Assembly (NCBI GenBank): GCA_018398585.1
Contig: JAGTTD010000001.1
Location: 28,093,438-28,157,437 of the forward strand
Origin: Simmondsia chinensis
Taxonomy: Eukaryota; Streptophyta; Magnoliopsida; Caryophyllales; Simmondsiaceae
Direction: 5' to 3'
DNA length: 64,000 nt
Part shown: piece by piece, positions 1-11,500 of the stretch
How the letters are laid out: each line of letters opens with the position of its first letter
How positions within the stretch are numbered: position 1 is the first letter of the stretch
The notes under the pieces: model-generated
The model's input: the letters and a program-made list of their open reading frames with translations, nothing else
What the model was told of the DNA's origin: nothing
Databases searched by the model: none
Translations under genes and position numbers: made by a program

Positions 1-1600
1 TAGGATGATGAACTAATTTAAAGGCATAACCTAATTTATCATCCTAAGTGCGGTATATGCTATCTTATTAGTATTACTTAACTCCTTTCTTACTCCTAAT
101 TCAATATTAACTTATATAAAGATTGTGTTCAGGGTTGTGTACAACCTCAACCCTGACCACATGTGAAAACATATAATTTTTTTTTGGTAAGTAAAAAAAA
201 AAAAAAAATGTTTTCACATACAAGCTCGTAGACAATTGCTAAAAAGCTAGAGATCTAAACATGACTACAAGTTCACATATAGAAACACCGAGCAATTATG
301 AATACTTCCCCACAGGGGTGTGAAAATAGCATAACTAAATCATCGTCAAGTAAAATGCAAATCTAGGATACAAACGGCTACCCATCTTTTATCCCTAAAC
401 TAAAAAAGTTTGCTCCTCTATAGGAGTTTTACACGTCTTTCAATCAATAAAGAAAGAAACATTGAAATAAAACTAGGAAAATGGAGATTGCCTCAACTCG
501 TGTTGACGTTGATCCAAGAGTTGATCCTCTCAGCATTTCGACCACCAGCGCTTTGACGTTTAAGAATTCCTTGAATCTCGTAGCAGCTTTGGGAAGGAGA
601 GGAGGAGAGCAGATGAGGCAAAATGATCCGAAATTAAGGTCTCCCCCTCTTTATTTATACCTGCGGCACGACCTAATAGTCGCGCTGGAGTTGTAGTGCC
701 GATCGATCGGCTAGCCTAGTTGATCAATTGGCACTTTTAGCCGATCAATCGGCTGTTGATCGATCTGTTTTTTGGGCTAATTGGTCGATTACAAATCAAA
801 ACGCTACGAGATGTATTTGGATTACCGAATTATGACTTGATGGGTCCTCCTTTCGCACACAAGGTCGGGTTTCTTAGAATAGTCTTCAAATATGCCTAGT
901 TATGCCTAATTTTTCTACTTTTCAACCTTTGTTTTCTCCGATGCATTCCAAGCGTAAATGTGCCTAGATTATAACAAAACATGAGTGTAAAAGCTAAATA
1001 TGTCGCATGAATGAGAAATAGAATATGTAAAAACGGGGCATATCACCAACAAAGGGGTCGTATAGTTGAGGATGAACAATCTGGACCATTATCTCGTCCA
1101 CACTACACTTGGCAGTTCGGTCCACTTCACCACGGGGGACGATTAGTAGTTGGATACAATGCTGATTTATGCCACTTTATTGTGGTGTCAATCTATGATT
1201 CAATTCAAGGTGGTTATTTATTGGGATCGAGGCTCCTTATCCCCGTATTCAGATGTGGGTTTATTGGCGTGGTCCTAAACGTGCACCACTGTTCCGGCCT
1301 ATAGCATAGCATTACCCGCTATTTGGCCTCCGGCCCTAGCATTGTCCAGCCGGGTAAAATCCTCAACCGAAGGATGGTCAAGCGCCGTCAACAGTCTACT
1401 ACCAGGTGTTGCTTTAATGGATCTATCAAACCACCCGAGGCTGCCTCATGGGAGTAGTTATATCCACTTCCCTAACTTTGACCCTTGGGGACAAGGGTCA
1501 TTTCACGTGCTGGGTATTGATAAAAATGCTACGCTGACACCCCTGATTGGGCTGGTGACTGGGCGCAACCAACTCAACATGTGACCCGCACATGAGGCGA
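1..1600. other. Unassigned upstream intergenic DNA
   Basis: I see no supportable gene here. Open frames at 481-696, 1011-1304 and 1342-1584 are short and match nothing I know. There is a poly-A tract near 193-208. A cluster of gatcgatcggct-like inverted motifs lies near 700-770. The stretch 1000-1620 reads like decayed retroelement DNA, but no domain or terminal repeat could be recognised. Confidence 0.5.
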
Positions 1601-1870
1601 TATTAAGCTGTGGGATTCGGGGTATTTAGTTAGTATTATTAGACCAATTATTATTAATAGTATAAATAAGGTCTTTTTTGGGTCAAAGTATAAATAAGTT
1701 CATAATAGATTAGAGAGAGATTATGTTAATATTGAGCATTCTATCTATCTACTCTCTATTTCTTTCTCTTCTCCCAAATCCCTTTCTCATACTTGTAATT
1801 ATCTCCTATTATACTTAATAGCGTTACAATTTTCATTGAGCTTGAGCAATTGTGATTATTAATTGCTTAA
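1600..1870 (+). promoter_or_regulatory. LTR-like or promoter-like stretch with two TATA motifs
   Basis: The motif tataaataag occurs twice, at 1661-1670 and 1689-1698. A pyrimidine-rich stretch rich in tctatc and tttctc follows, then T-rich DNA. This order resembles the R-U5 part of a plant LTR. It could be a solo-LTR remnant or a diverged promoter. No TG...CA ends or target duplication were found, so the call is tentative. Confidence 0.3.
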
Positions 1871-1873
1871 ATT

Positions 1874-1999
1874 GAGTTGATTGGAGTTTTATTATTGTTG
1901 GATCGTATCATTATTCAGTTGATTGAAGCTTTGTTAGTGTTGGATCATATTATTATAGAGTTAATTGAAGCTTTATTATTGTTAGATCATATTACATAT
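1874..1999. repeat. Three tandem copies of a 42-bp unit
   Basis: Copies start near 1874, 1916 and 1958. Each begins (g/c)agttgattg(g/a)ag and ends near gatcatattatta. The copies differ at several positions, so the array is not recent. Confidence 0.8.
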
Positions 2000-2029
2000 T
2001 TAACACGTAATTAATTTATTTTTTAGTAA

Positions 2030-2361
2030 TAATATGCCATCTTTTCACCCTTTTTTTTAATCTCAAAGGGGCACGGTTCGTTAAATAGGGAGAATTTATT
2101 CTGTAGCAGTTAGACACGTCGTCCAATAGCAGCAAGATTCTAGTGCGCTAATTTTGTGGGGCCCTCTACTTTTCCCCATTCCCTTGCTTTCTCTTTTGGT
2201 TCCCTTGAAAATTCCCTTTCCAGAAAATCCAATTTTGGGGGAGGGTGATCTCATGTATTAAATTTTCTGCAAATTCATCATTTTCACTTTACTATCCGTG
2301 AATTTTCGGCCATAACGAGTGCGATTGCGAGAGGAGAAGAGGATATATTTACTGATCAACT
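2030..2361 (+). promoter_or_regulatory. Presumed 5' flank and 5' UTR of the SH3P1-like gene
   Basis: This stretch lies directly before the first recognisable codon of the host gene. It has purine-rich and pyrimidine-rich patches typical of a plant 5' UTR and no repeat signature. An in-frame TGA lies at 2353-2355, nine bases before the codon that aligns with the family's start. A clear TATA box was not assigned. Confidence 0.4.
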
Positions 2362-2421
2362 AGGGAGGCTATCAAGAAGCAAGCTAGCAAGCTCAGAGAG
2401 CAAGTAGCCAAGCAGCAACAG
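2362..2421 (+). CDS. SH3P1: SH3P1-like exon 1 (20 codons, AGG in place of ATG)
   Basis: The exon reads [20 protein letters not shown] and stops at the donor gtactc (2422). Everything after the first residue fits the amphipathic N-terminal helix of SH3P proteins. Codon 1 is AGG, a one-base change from ATG. No in-frame ATG lies between it and the TGA at 2353-2355. Confidence 0.85.
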
Positions 2422-2550
2422 GTACTCCTTCCCTCATTCTCTCCCTTCCCTTAGTTTGAGTTTTGATAATTTATTTAATATATACGATTAAGTATCATGC
2501 CATTTAAAATTTTATCACTTGTCTACTCTTTAAGTTTTATGACTTTCAGA

Positions 2551-2583
<33 letters not shown>

Positions 2584-5500
2584 GAAGTAAATGGGCCAAA
2601 CTTAAAACTCTCTTGTTTGAATTTGAGCTCGAGAAGTCTCATAGAGCCTGAATTCAACCTGAGTTCTTGTCGAGCTTCCGAACCTTTGTTTAAGCTCAGA
2701 ATGATTGGATTTGAGGGTGTTTAATACTCAGCTCGGCTTGCCTCATTATCCTAGCTGAGCTGATTCGAGCTCGTTATTGAGTCAAGTCGAGCTTGCTATC
2801 GAGCTGAGCTATTCGAGTCACCATTGACTCATTATTGAACCATTGTCCAAATGTTAACATGATCGTAATAGCTCCAAACTAGTTTTTAATGAGCTTTTAT
2901 TAACCCCTTAACAAACTATTGGTGAATGTTAACAAGTAAAACACTCCCTTGTCAAACTCGGCTTAATAAGCTAGCTCCTATAATAAACACAAACAAACTA
3001 TAATCAATTTCAACCATGAGTAGTTTATTGAATCATTGATTTGTTTAGGCCACTGCTTTCAAGTACCCTCCTTTGGAAGTATAAGGCATTAATATTTACA
3101 ATAAATTATAATAATAATCAAGAATAAACTACAAATATAAATCACCATAGACGCCAAAGGTAAGGCCCCTGTAATTTTCTCTTTGTGTTTATTTAGTCCT
3201 TATACTATTAATTGTGTCAATTTAGTCCCTCTACTATTAAAATTGTGTCAATTTAGTCCTTGATCAAATTAAAGTTAAGTTACTGACATAATTTTTAACG
3301 GCACAATCATGGTAGACACATATAACTTATTATAAATCCACCCATTGACTTAATTTAACCCAAACCCTGGCCGAACAATTAAAATTTAATATAAATTTTA
3401 CTCTAAGGACTAAATTGACACTATTTGAATTATACAAAGACCAAATTGATACAATTAAAAAAAAAGGACTAGATTGACACAATAATGAAAGTACAGGGAT
3501 CTTTGACATAAATAACCCTAAAATAAAAAAGGGTTAAGAAATGCGTGTGTTGGGATGAGGCACACAACCAACACTCTATTTAGAAGGAAATACCCCTCCT
3601 AAACAAGTGTTATATTTAAACTTAAATGCGTTTCTTTCTTCGGAATCAACAACCATCATATACTGTCAGGATCTGGATGGGTTGCACCATATCCTGGAGG
3701 TTGAAGAAGAAGAAGACGAGGGAGGAGAGAAGGAGATAGAAGGGAGTAAGAGAATGGGAAAGTAAGAGAGAGAAAGAGGGTTTGTTATTATTCGTCAAAA
3801 GTGCTTAACAAATCCAACTAATCAGTGCTTATACAAGTATTCAGTCACGTGTCTAGTATAACAACCTTGTATGCTAAGTTCTAACTAATCTTTCAACAAC
3901 TTGACTATACACTCAACAATTACAATACAATTTGTACTACTTAAGAATCATGACATTGCATCCCCCTAATGAGATCCTTGACCTCAAGGATCAGCAGCAA
4001 AGTCTGGAAATTGGAACCTGATAACACTAGGGTCTTCCCAAGTGGCTTCGCATTCTTCCAGGTTAGCCCACTTGATGAGCCATTGTGTGATAGCAATGTT
4101 CTGGCATTCCACTATCCTCCTTGCTAACACAGACTCAGGTTCAAGCTTAAGTTCTCCTTGTGGTGTTGTAAGAGGGAGAGATGCTGCTAGCTGGAATTGA
4201 GAGCCAAGCTTCTTCTTTAGTTGTGAAACATGGAAGATGGGGTGGCAGTTGCGGCTGATATGCTACCTGCTCTATTCTCCGTAGGACTAGAAAGGGACCA
4301 TAATATTTTGAAGCCAACTTAATGGATCTTCTAACAGCCATTGAAGACTGTTTGCGTGGTTGTAGCTTTAAGTAAACCCAGTCACCAAGCTGAATTACCC
4401 TTTCAGATCTGTTTCGGTCAGCAAAGTACTTCATCCTGGACTGAGCATGAATGAGGTCCTGCTTGAGGGTCTGTAACATAATTCTCCTCTCAGAGAACCA
4501 GTCTTCCACTACTGCAACATATATCAAAGAGCTGGGAGGGGACTCAAAGTGGAGTTGAGGTGGTGGAGAGCCATATAAAGCTTCAAAGGGAGTGAGTTGT
4601 AAGCTAGTGTGGTAGTTTGTATTGTACCACAGTTCAGCAAAGGATAGCTATTTGTGCCACCTTTTTGGTCTATTCAAACATAAACACCTCAAGTAAGTCT
4701 CCAAACATTGGTTCACCCTTTCAGACTAACCATCTGATTAAGGATGGTATGAGGAACTAAGATCAAGGGAAGTACCCAGGAGTTTGAACAGCTCCTGCCA
4801 GAACTGGCCAAGAAAAATTTTGTCTCGATCAGAGACTATGCGCATGGGTAAACCGTGAAGTTTGTGGATGTTGTCCATGAAAAGTCTTGCAACACTTGAG
4901 GCATTGAATGGGTGAGTTAGGGACACAAAGTAAGCATACTTTGTGAGCCTATTCACTACAACAAGGATTGTATCCTTCCCTTCAGAGAGAGAAAGCCCCT
5001 CTTTGAAATCTAGAGTGATATGAGTCCAACACTGAGTTGGAACTTCCAATGGTTGCAGTAAACTAGGGTACTTGACATGTTCTGCTTTGCTTCTCCGACA
5101 CACATCGCATTCAGATACTATTTTCTGCACATCCGCCTTCATATTAGGCCAAAAGAACATTTGCTTCATCCTTTGGTGTGTGGCTGTCACACCAGAATGT
5201 CCCCCAACGGGTGAGGAATGTATAGTTTGGATGAGTTGCAGTCCGAAATTGTGGCCGCTACCAATGAGCAGCTTACCATTGGTCCTTATGATGCCATTTT
5301 TCATTGTGAAACCTGTTGGATTGTCAGGGCTGATGAGCAGCTCAGACATGAGCTGTGTACAATAGTCGTCACCTTCATAGCTCTTGGCTACTTCATCCAC
5401 CCAAGTGGGAAGTAACTCTGTGGATGTAAGGGCACTGCAGGACCCTTCAAACTTCCTGGATAAGGCATCTGCAGCAGTGTTGTCCCTGCCCTTTTTGTAT

Positions 5501-8500
5501 GATATAGTATAATCAAGCCCAAGGAGCTTGGACATCCCCTTTCTTTGAATGCTTATAGTGATCCTTTGCTCCAAAAGGTGTTTGAGGGCCTGGTGGTCTG
5601 TCTTAATGACAAAACAACCAGCCTCCAAATAGTGTCTCACCATTTAGCAACAGCCATTAAAATGGCTAAGAATCCCTTTTCATACGTTGAAAGACCCATA
5701 TTCTTGGGTCCTAGAGCCTTACTCAAGAAAGCAATGGGTCTACCTGCTTGCATAAGGATAGCACCCATGCCAGTGTCACACGCATCTGTTTCCAACACAA
5801 AAGTTTTGTTGAAATCAGGTAGTGCCGACACTAGGGCTGTGCACATAGTAGATTTGAGTTGCTGAAAGGCCCTTTCAGCCTCTGGGTTCCAGCAGAAGCT
5901 TCCCTTTTTAAGCAGTTCATTAATGGGCTTAGCAATGGCCCCATATTTGTGAATAAACTTCCTGTAATAGCCTGTCAGTCCCAAGAATAAGCACGATCGC
6001 TTGATTGTTTTGGGAATAGGCCAATCAGTCATAGCCTCAATCTTAGCTGGGTTAGTAGCTACCCCTTCAGCTGAGATGATGTGTCCAAGGTACTCCACTT
6101 GGCTTTGGGCAAAGCTACATTTAGATTTTTTGGCAAAGAATTTATGGGTTCTTAGCGTGTTTAGAACAATTTGGAGATGGACTACATGAGAAGAGAGGGA
6201 AGGACTATACACCAATATATTGCCAAAGAAAACAAGGACATATTTCCTGAGGTAGGGAGCAAATGTATCATTCATTAAGGCTTGGACGGTGGCTGGGGCA
6301 TTCGTAAGGCCAAAGGGCATAACCCTTAATTCAAAGTGACCATGGTGGTTGTGGAAAGCTGTTTTTGGAATGTCATTTGGGTTAACTCTAACTTGGAAGT
6401 AACCTGCCCACAAATCTAGTTTTGAAGAAAACAGAAGCCCCATGAAGCTCATCAAGTAAATCATCTATGTGTGGAATAGGAAACCTATTCTTTATGGTAA
6501 GGTCATTTAATTGGCGGTAATCAATACAAAAGCGCATGGTACCATCCTTTTTCTTCACAAGTAAGACAGGAGAGGCAAAGGGAGAGTGACTTGGTTGAAT
6601 GATAGATGATTCAAGCATTTCTTTGACTTGTTTTTCTATCTCATTTTTTAGCAGGTATGGGTAACGGTATGGTCTAAGGTTTACTGGCTTAGCATCAGTT
6701 TTAAGGGAAATATGGTGGTCATGAGGTCTGGGTGGAGGCAAGCCTCTAGGCTCTTGAAACACATCATCATATTCAACAAGAAGTGATAGAATTACAGGAG
6801 GTAGTGAGTCAGAATGTACCTGACCAGCTTCTTGTCCTTGAATCATCATGAGGGTGGCCTCACGTTTCTTGCAAAGCTTCTATATTTTTCCCCTAGTTAT
6901 CATCTTTAATGATCCAGATTCTTGTATACCAGTGAGCGTCACTGTCTTCCCTCCCATTGTGAAGCTCAGTTTCAGATTGTTGAAATCAAAAGACACCGGG
7001 CTATACTGCTTCATCCAATCAACTGCCAGCAACATGTCACATCCCCCAATCTTCATCAAGCGTACGTTGTAGGTAAAAGAATGGCTCTGCACCTGCCATT
7101 TTGCTTCACACTACTATCTGCTAATCATGGATTGCCCATTGGCGACTGTAATGCCCAATGGGGTGGTATCTTCAACTATAAAGCCAGCCTCTTTGGCTAA
7201 CCTTGGGTCAAGGAAGCTATGGGTGCTTCCACTATGTATAAGAATGACTGCAGTTCTCTTGTATAAGTGACCCAGAATCTTGAGCGTACTGGAAGAAGTA
7301 TTACCAGAGAGAGAATGTACATATACTTCTTCTGCCCTGTCATCACAAGCATCAATGTACTATTCTTCTTCCACTCCTTCCTGTTCGGTTTCTAGGTCTG
7401 AACCAGGATCTAAATCAGAAGCTTCCAGGCTGTGTAGCATTTGGTTATCACATTTATGCCCTGGATAGTACTTCTTGTTACATTTATAACAAAGACCAGG
7501 GTTCTTTTTGGGCCAACTGTGGGAAGTTCTATGGTTATTGGGGGAGTATTTTTGTGGTTGTATGGAAGGAGAAGGTGTGGTTGAATTTTGACTAGTTCTC
7601 ATGAGACTTTTTGCCTTATGCAATGAGGCCTCATAGGATTTAGTGATCAATTTGGCCTTGGTAAAGGCATCATATAACAATCTAGGCTTGAGGGCCTTGA
7701 CCAGGGGCTGTATATCCTCCTCGTCCGGAGATGTATGATGAGAGAAAATAATTTTCGCTAAAGGAGCTGTCAGTTGCCAAGAGATGAGATATCAGACTCT
7801 CAAACCTCTCCTAATATTCAAACAGCGAGCCTGTCTGTTGGAGCTTGTTGAATCTGCTTACAACATCAGCAGCCTCATCATCCTCATATCGGTCATACAG
7901 TTCCTGGGTGAACTCTTCCCAACTAAGGGTGCCCTTGTCTGCGATCAGCCCTTGAAGCCAAGCGTCTGTTTTATCATCAAGATACACACCAGCTATCATA
8001 AGCTTCATAGAGTCAGGGGTCTGATAAAGGGAGAAATACCTCTGACAACGTCGGACCCAACCTCTAGGTTTCTCTCTGCTAAAAGGGGGAAATCGATCTT
8101 GGCTCTAGGGATTGGCTCATCACCTTTCCCAAGCTCGTCGGTGTGATTGTCATCACCGTGATCCGATGGAGATCCCAAGAGAGGGGGCTTTCCTGCATGA
8201 TGTTGACTAATATTGTTCAGCGACTCTTGCAATTGCACCTCACCCTGATTTCCTCGTGAGGAGCTGTTGCATGCAAAGAGTTTTGGAACATCTGCTGCAT
8301 GATTGTCAACAATTGTGTATTCGTTCGTTGTATGGACTCCAACAGTTGGTTATGGCGTTCTTCCCCATGTTTACGAGCTTCTTCAGCTTGCTGGTGGTCT
8401 TGTTTCCTTGATTCCTCAGCTGGTGGTCTTGTTTCCTTGATTCCTCAGCCAGTTGCTGGGAATCTATGAGCTTCTGTACTAGGCCATGCATCTGACCTTC

Positions 8501-11500
8501 CGATTCTGCCATGGATGGATTCCTCCTACCTCTAGCCAGTGTAGAAGAGGGTTGATTGTTCAATAAAATTCTATGGTTGCCCAAGAATGGGCTTTGATAC
8601 CAATTGTCAGGATCTGGGTGGGTTGCACCAGATCTTGGATGTTGAAGAAGAAGAAGACGAGGGAGGAGGGAAGAAGATAGCAGGGAGTAAGAGAATGGGA
8701 AAGTAAGAGAGAGAAAGAGGGTTTGTTATTATTTGTCAAAAGTGCTTAACAAATCCAACTGATCAGTACTTATACAAGTATTTAGTCACATGTCTAGTAT
8801 AACAACCTTGTATGCTAAGTTCTAACTAATCTTTCAACAACTTGACTATACACTCAACAATTACAATACAATCTGTACTACATAAGAATCATGACATATA
8901 CTTATCTATACAATATTAAAAGATCCTGTAACTACAATGTTGTATCCTAAACATGTTAACATGCAATTATCAAGTTCACAATTTTTTGAAAGAATAGAAG
9001 GAATTGGAAGAATAATATTTTTCTTGTTCCATATATTTTCCATCATGCTCATACGTTTAATAGAAATAGAAATAGAAATTGTATACTCTAGACTTTTGAT
9101 CGAATCCCTCCAACGTTCTGTCAAACTGAGAAGAAATTGCTAGCTCCTACAACGGCATTACGCCTGCATGTGATGTATTGTAATCTTTGAAATTAATAGC
9201 CTATGTTGAGTATTAAATATTTTTTAAAGAAGTAATACAAATAATTTTAAATTATTAAAATGAAATACATAAATTTTCCAGCACCCTTGCTTGAATTTAG
9301 TGACTTTTTGTTGGAAAATATTTGATATGGAGCATAATACCGGCAATATATATGCACTCTATCAAAATATGGTACTTTTTTGTGAAACATGCTGACATGA
9401 CATGATTTCCATAATATTTAGGTCCCTTCCATTGGAATTTGGAGAATTTTTATGGTAGTCCATTTTGCTGAAAACACTTAGTGATATGGTTCTATATATT
9501 ATTGTAATTATGTGCCGTATTAGTATTTTATGGTGAAGTTCTCTAAATTTCGATAAAAATTTTTGGATTTATTGTTAGCTACCTAAGTGGTTGCATATAT
9601 TTTGAATATCATGGTAGTTAAGTGATAAAATATTTATATTTTATGAAAGTGATAAATTCCTTGAAGGTTAGATGTAAACCATGGGCAAAAAGTATCATTT
9701 ACCAAGTCAAGTGTAATGTTTTTAAGTAGTATTTTTTATGTACTCTTGCCATCATGTGGTTTATCTATCATTAATATGGTTGACCTCACAGTTAAAAAGG
9801 TTTTGGATATGCTAAAAATAAGTGAGTTACGTAAAAATGTTGGAAATTCCACTGCCAGACAAAAACCGTGTTAGTGTAGCGGCAATGTGGTGATAATACC
9901 CTTGTGTTTGTCGATGCTATTTATTGAAGGGTGATTTTCTCCTCCGGTGTGCCCGTTTTGCTCTCTGTTTGTAATCGTGGACTGACATGTGATGCAATAG
10001 TACCCAAGAAAATTTGTCTAATAATAAAGGATACTTAATAAATGTTTAAACAGTCTAAGTTATCTACAAAAGTACAACATGCAACCTTAAGAACTTGTAA
10101 AAGACTTTTTTCTTAAACAACTTACTGATGCAGCTATTGAGCAAGTAGCTCATAGCCTAGTGGTGTGGTTCCTGGTCGCCTATGTGAGAGCGCCGGGGTT
10201 CGAGCCCCCACTAGAGCACCCTCCTCCCCTAAATTTACCATGATAAAAAAAATAAAAAAAAAAAACTTGCTGATGCAGCTATTATGCAAAAAATTTTCAT
10301 GATGGTAGGTTTGAATTTCAGTCGAGCAACGAAGGAAAAAATTTAAGAGATGGAACTGCTTTTGGTTTCTGCTGAATAATTCAAAATTTTGCAGCGTTTC
10401 AAAATTTTATGGCCCGGATTGTGATACACTACGTGTATCGCCTAAAACAATAACAACAAACCCAGTGCCTCCACGTGTATCGCCTAGCCGTCAAGATATC
10501 TGTTCCTATTATGGCCACCGCTGCTACCGCCATTTGCTCCCACCGCCAACACGCATCCAACCACCCAGTCGCCCTCCGTTACCCCCATCTCACATCTCGC
10601 CATCCCTCCCACCAATCTTCTACACTTGGTGTCATTGCAGCGTGCACCCAACTACCGCCATTACAACATCAATGTCTTCCTTCCCAACACGCCCAACATC
10701 CATGCCTTGGCAACGCCATTCACAACCACCTTCTAGATCCTTCCATGGGCTGCCACCTCGCCTGAGATATTTTAGGGGTTTCCTTCTATAAATTGGAAGA
10801 GATAGCTAGGGTTTAGGTCATGTTGAATGTATTGTGTGTTTTCTCTATCTCTCCCCCTATTTCTCTCTATGTCTTCTCCCATTTCTTTTATGTAAATCCT
10901 CCATTATTGGGGGTTATCTATCAAATATAAAACTATTAGCTTGAGATTCCAGTTGATTTCAGTTTGTATTGTATCAGATTGAGCTGGGGCTGTGTCCAGA
11001 ATTTCATATGATAATGGAATCTAATAACTTCAATTCATCTTAATTATGAATCCTTTTACGTGACATCCACTGAGTTGAGTTGAGGTCATATGTTACATGT
11101 AAGAATCCTTGTGAGAGAGGAGATCAAAATATAAGTTCAGTTGGTTACTCCACCTAATGCTAATTAGTTTTAGGTTTAACCCCAATTGAGCCTATATGTG
11201 GACCTCATATATGCCAACTTTGTGGGTTAGGCCTAATGTCCAATGAAATTTAACATTATATGTAGAACATGATAGTGCATATGCACCTTAAAGCCTTAAC
11301 AAGAGATCAACATGAACTGATCATGGATAAATAAGATTTGAATTGTTTTACAAGTTGGGATGGAGTTAGAGAAGAGTGATTACCACATGGTCTTGGATCG
11401 GTGGGAAGGCCTGAAGATGAACTTGCAAACAAAATTGCTGGACAGGATAAAATGCTTCAAAGCTCAAATCAGTAGCATGAGGACTTGGAATGGATGTGTC

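Larger units (their letters stand above)
3664..8896 (-). mobile_element. Complete Ty3/gypsy chromovirus, Reina-like, inactive
   Basis: Two 292-bp LTRs (3664-3955 and 8605-8896) begin TG and end CA, and TATAC flanks the element on both sides (3659-3663, 8897-8901). On the minus strand the order is LTR, a primer-binding site like initiator-Met tRNA, gag with a Cys-rich knuckle, protease, reverse transcriptase, RNase H, integrase, chromodomain, polypurine tract and LTR. The small size (5.2 kb) and the chromodomain after integrase fit the Reina lineage. By hand count the LTRs differ at about 14 of 292 positions, so the insertion is not recent. Frameshifts, three in-frame stops in integrase and a broken polymerase motif make it inactive. 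It lies in intron 1, antisense to the host gene. Confidence 0.93.

Noticed and set aside
1011..1584. Frames of 97 and 80 codons upstream of the host gene
   Set aside because: No recognised domain, no conserved neighbour and no start context. The surroundings look like decayed repeat DNA.
3984..6849. Integrated pararetrovirus
   Set aside because: The polymerase lies between protease and an integrase with a chromodomain, and paired LTRs with a target duplication bound the element. These are retrotransposon features.
10144..10220. A true tRNA gene
   Set aside because: Box A and Box B motifs are present, but no cloverleaf could be folded by eye, and the unit has an A-rich tail and a 23-bp target duplication, as a SINE does.
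10465..10791. Pro/Ser/His-rich overlapping frames of about 100 codons
   Set aside because: Two frames on the same strand are equally open, which reflects C-rich composition. One overlaps the SINE stub and its duplication.
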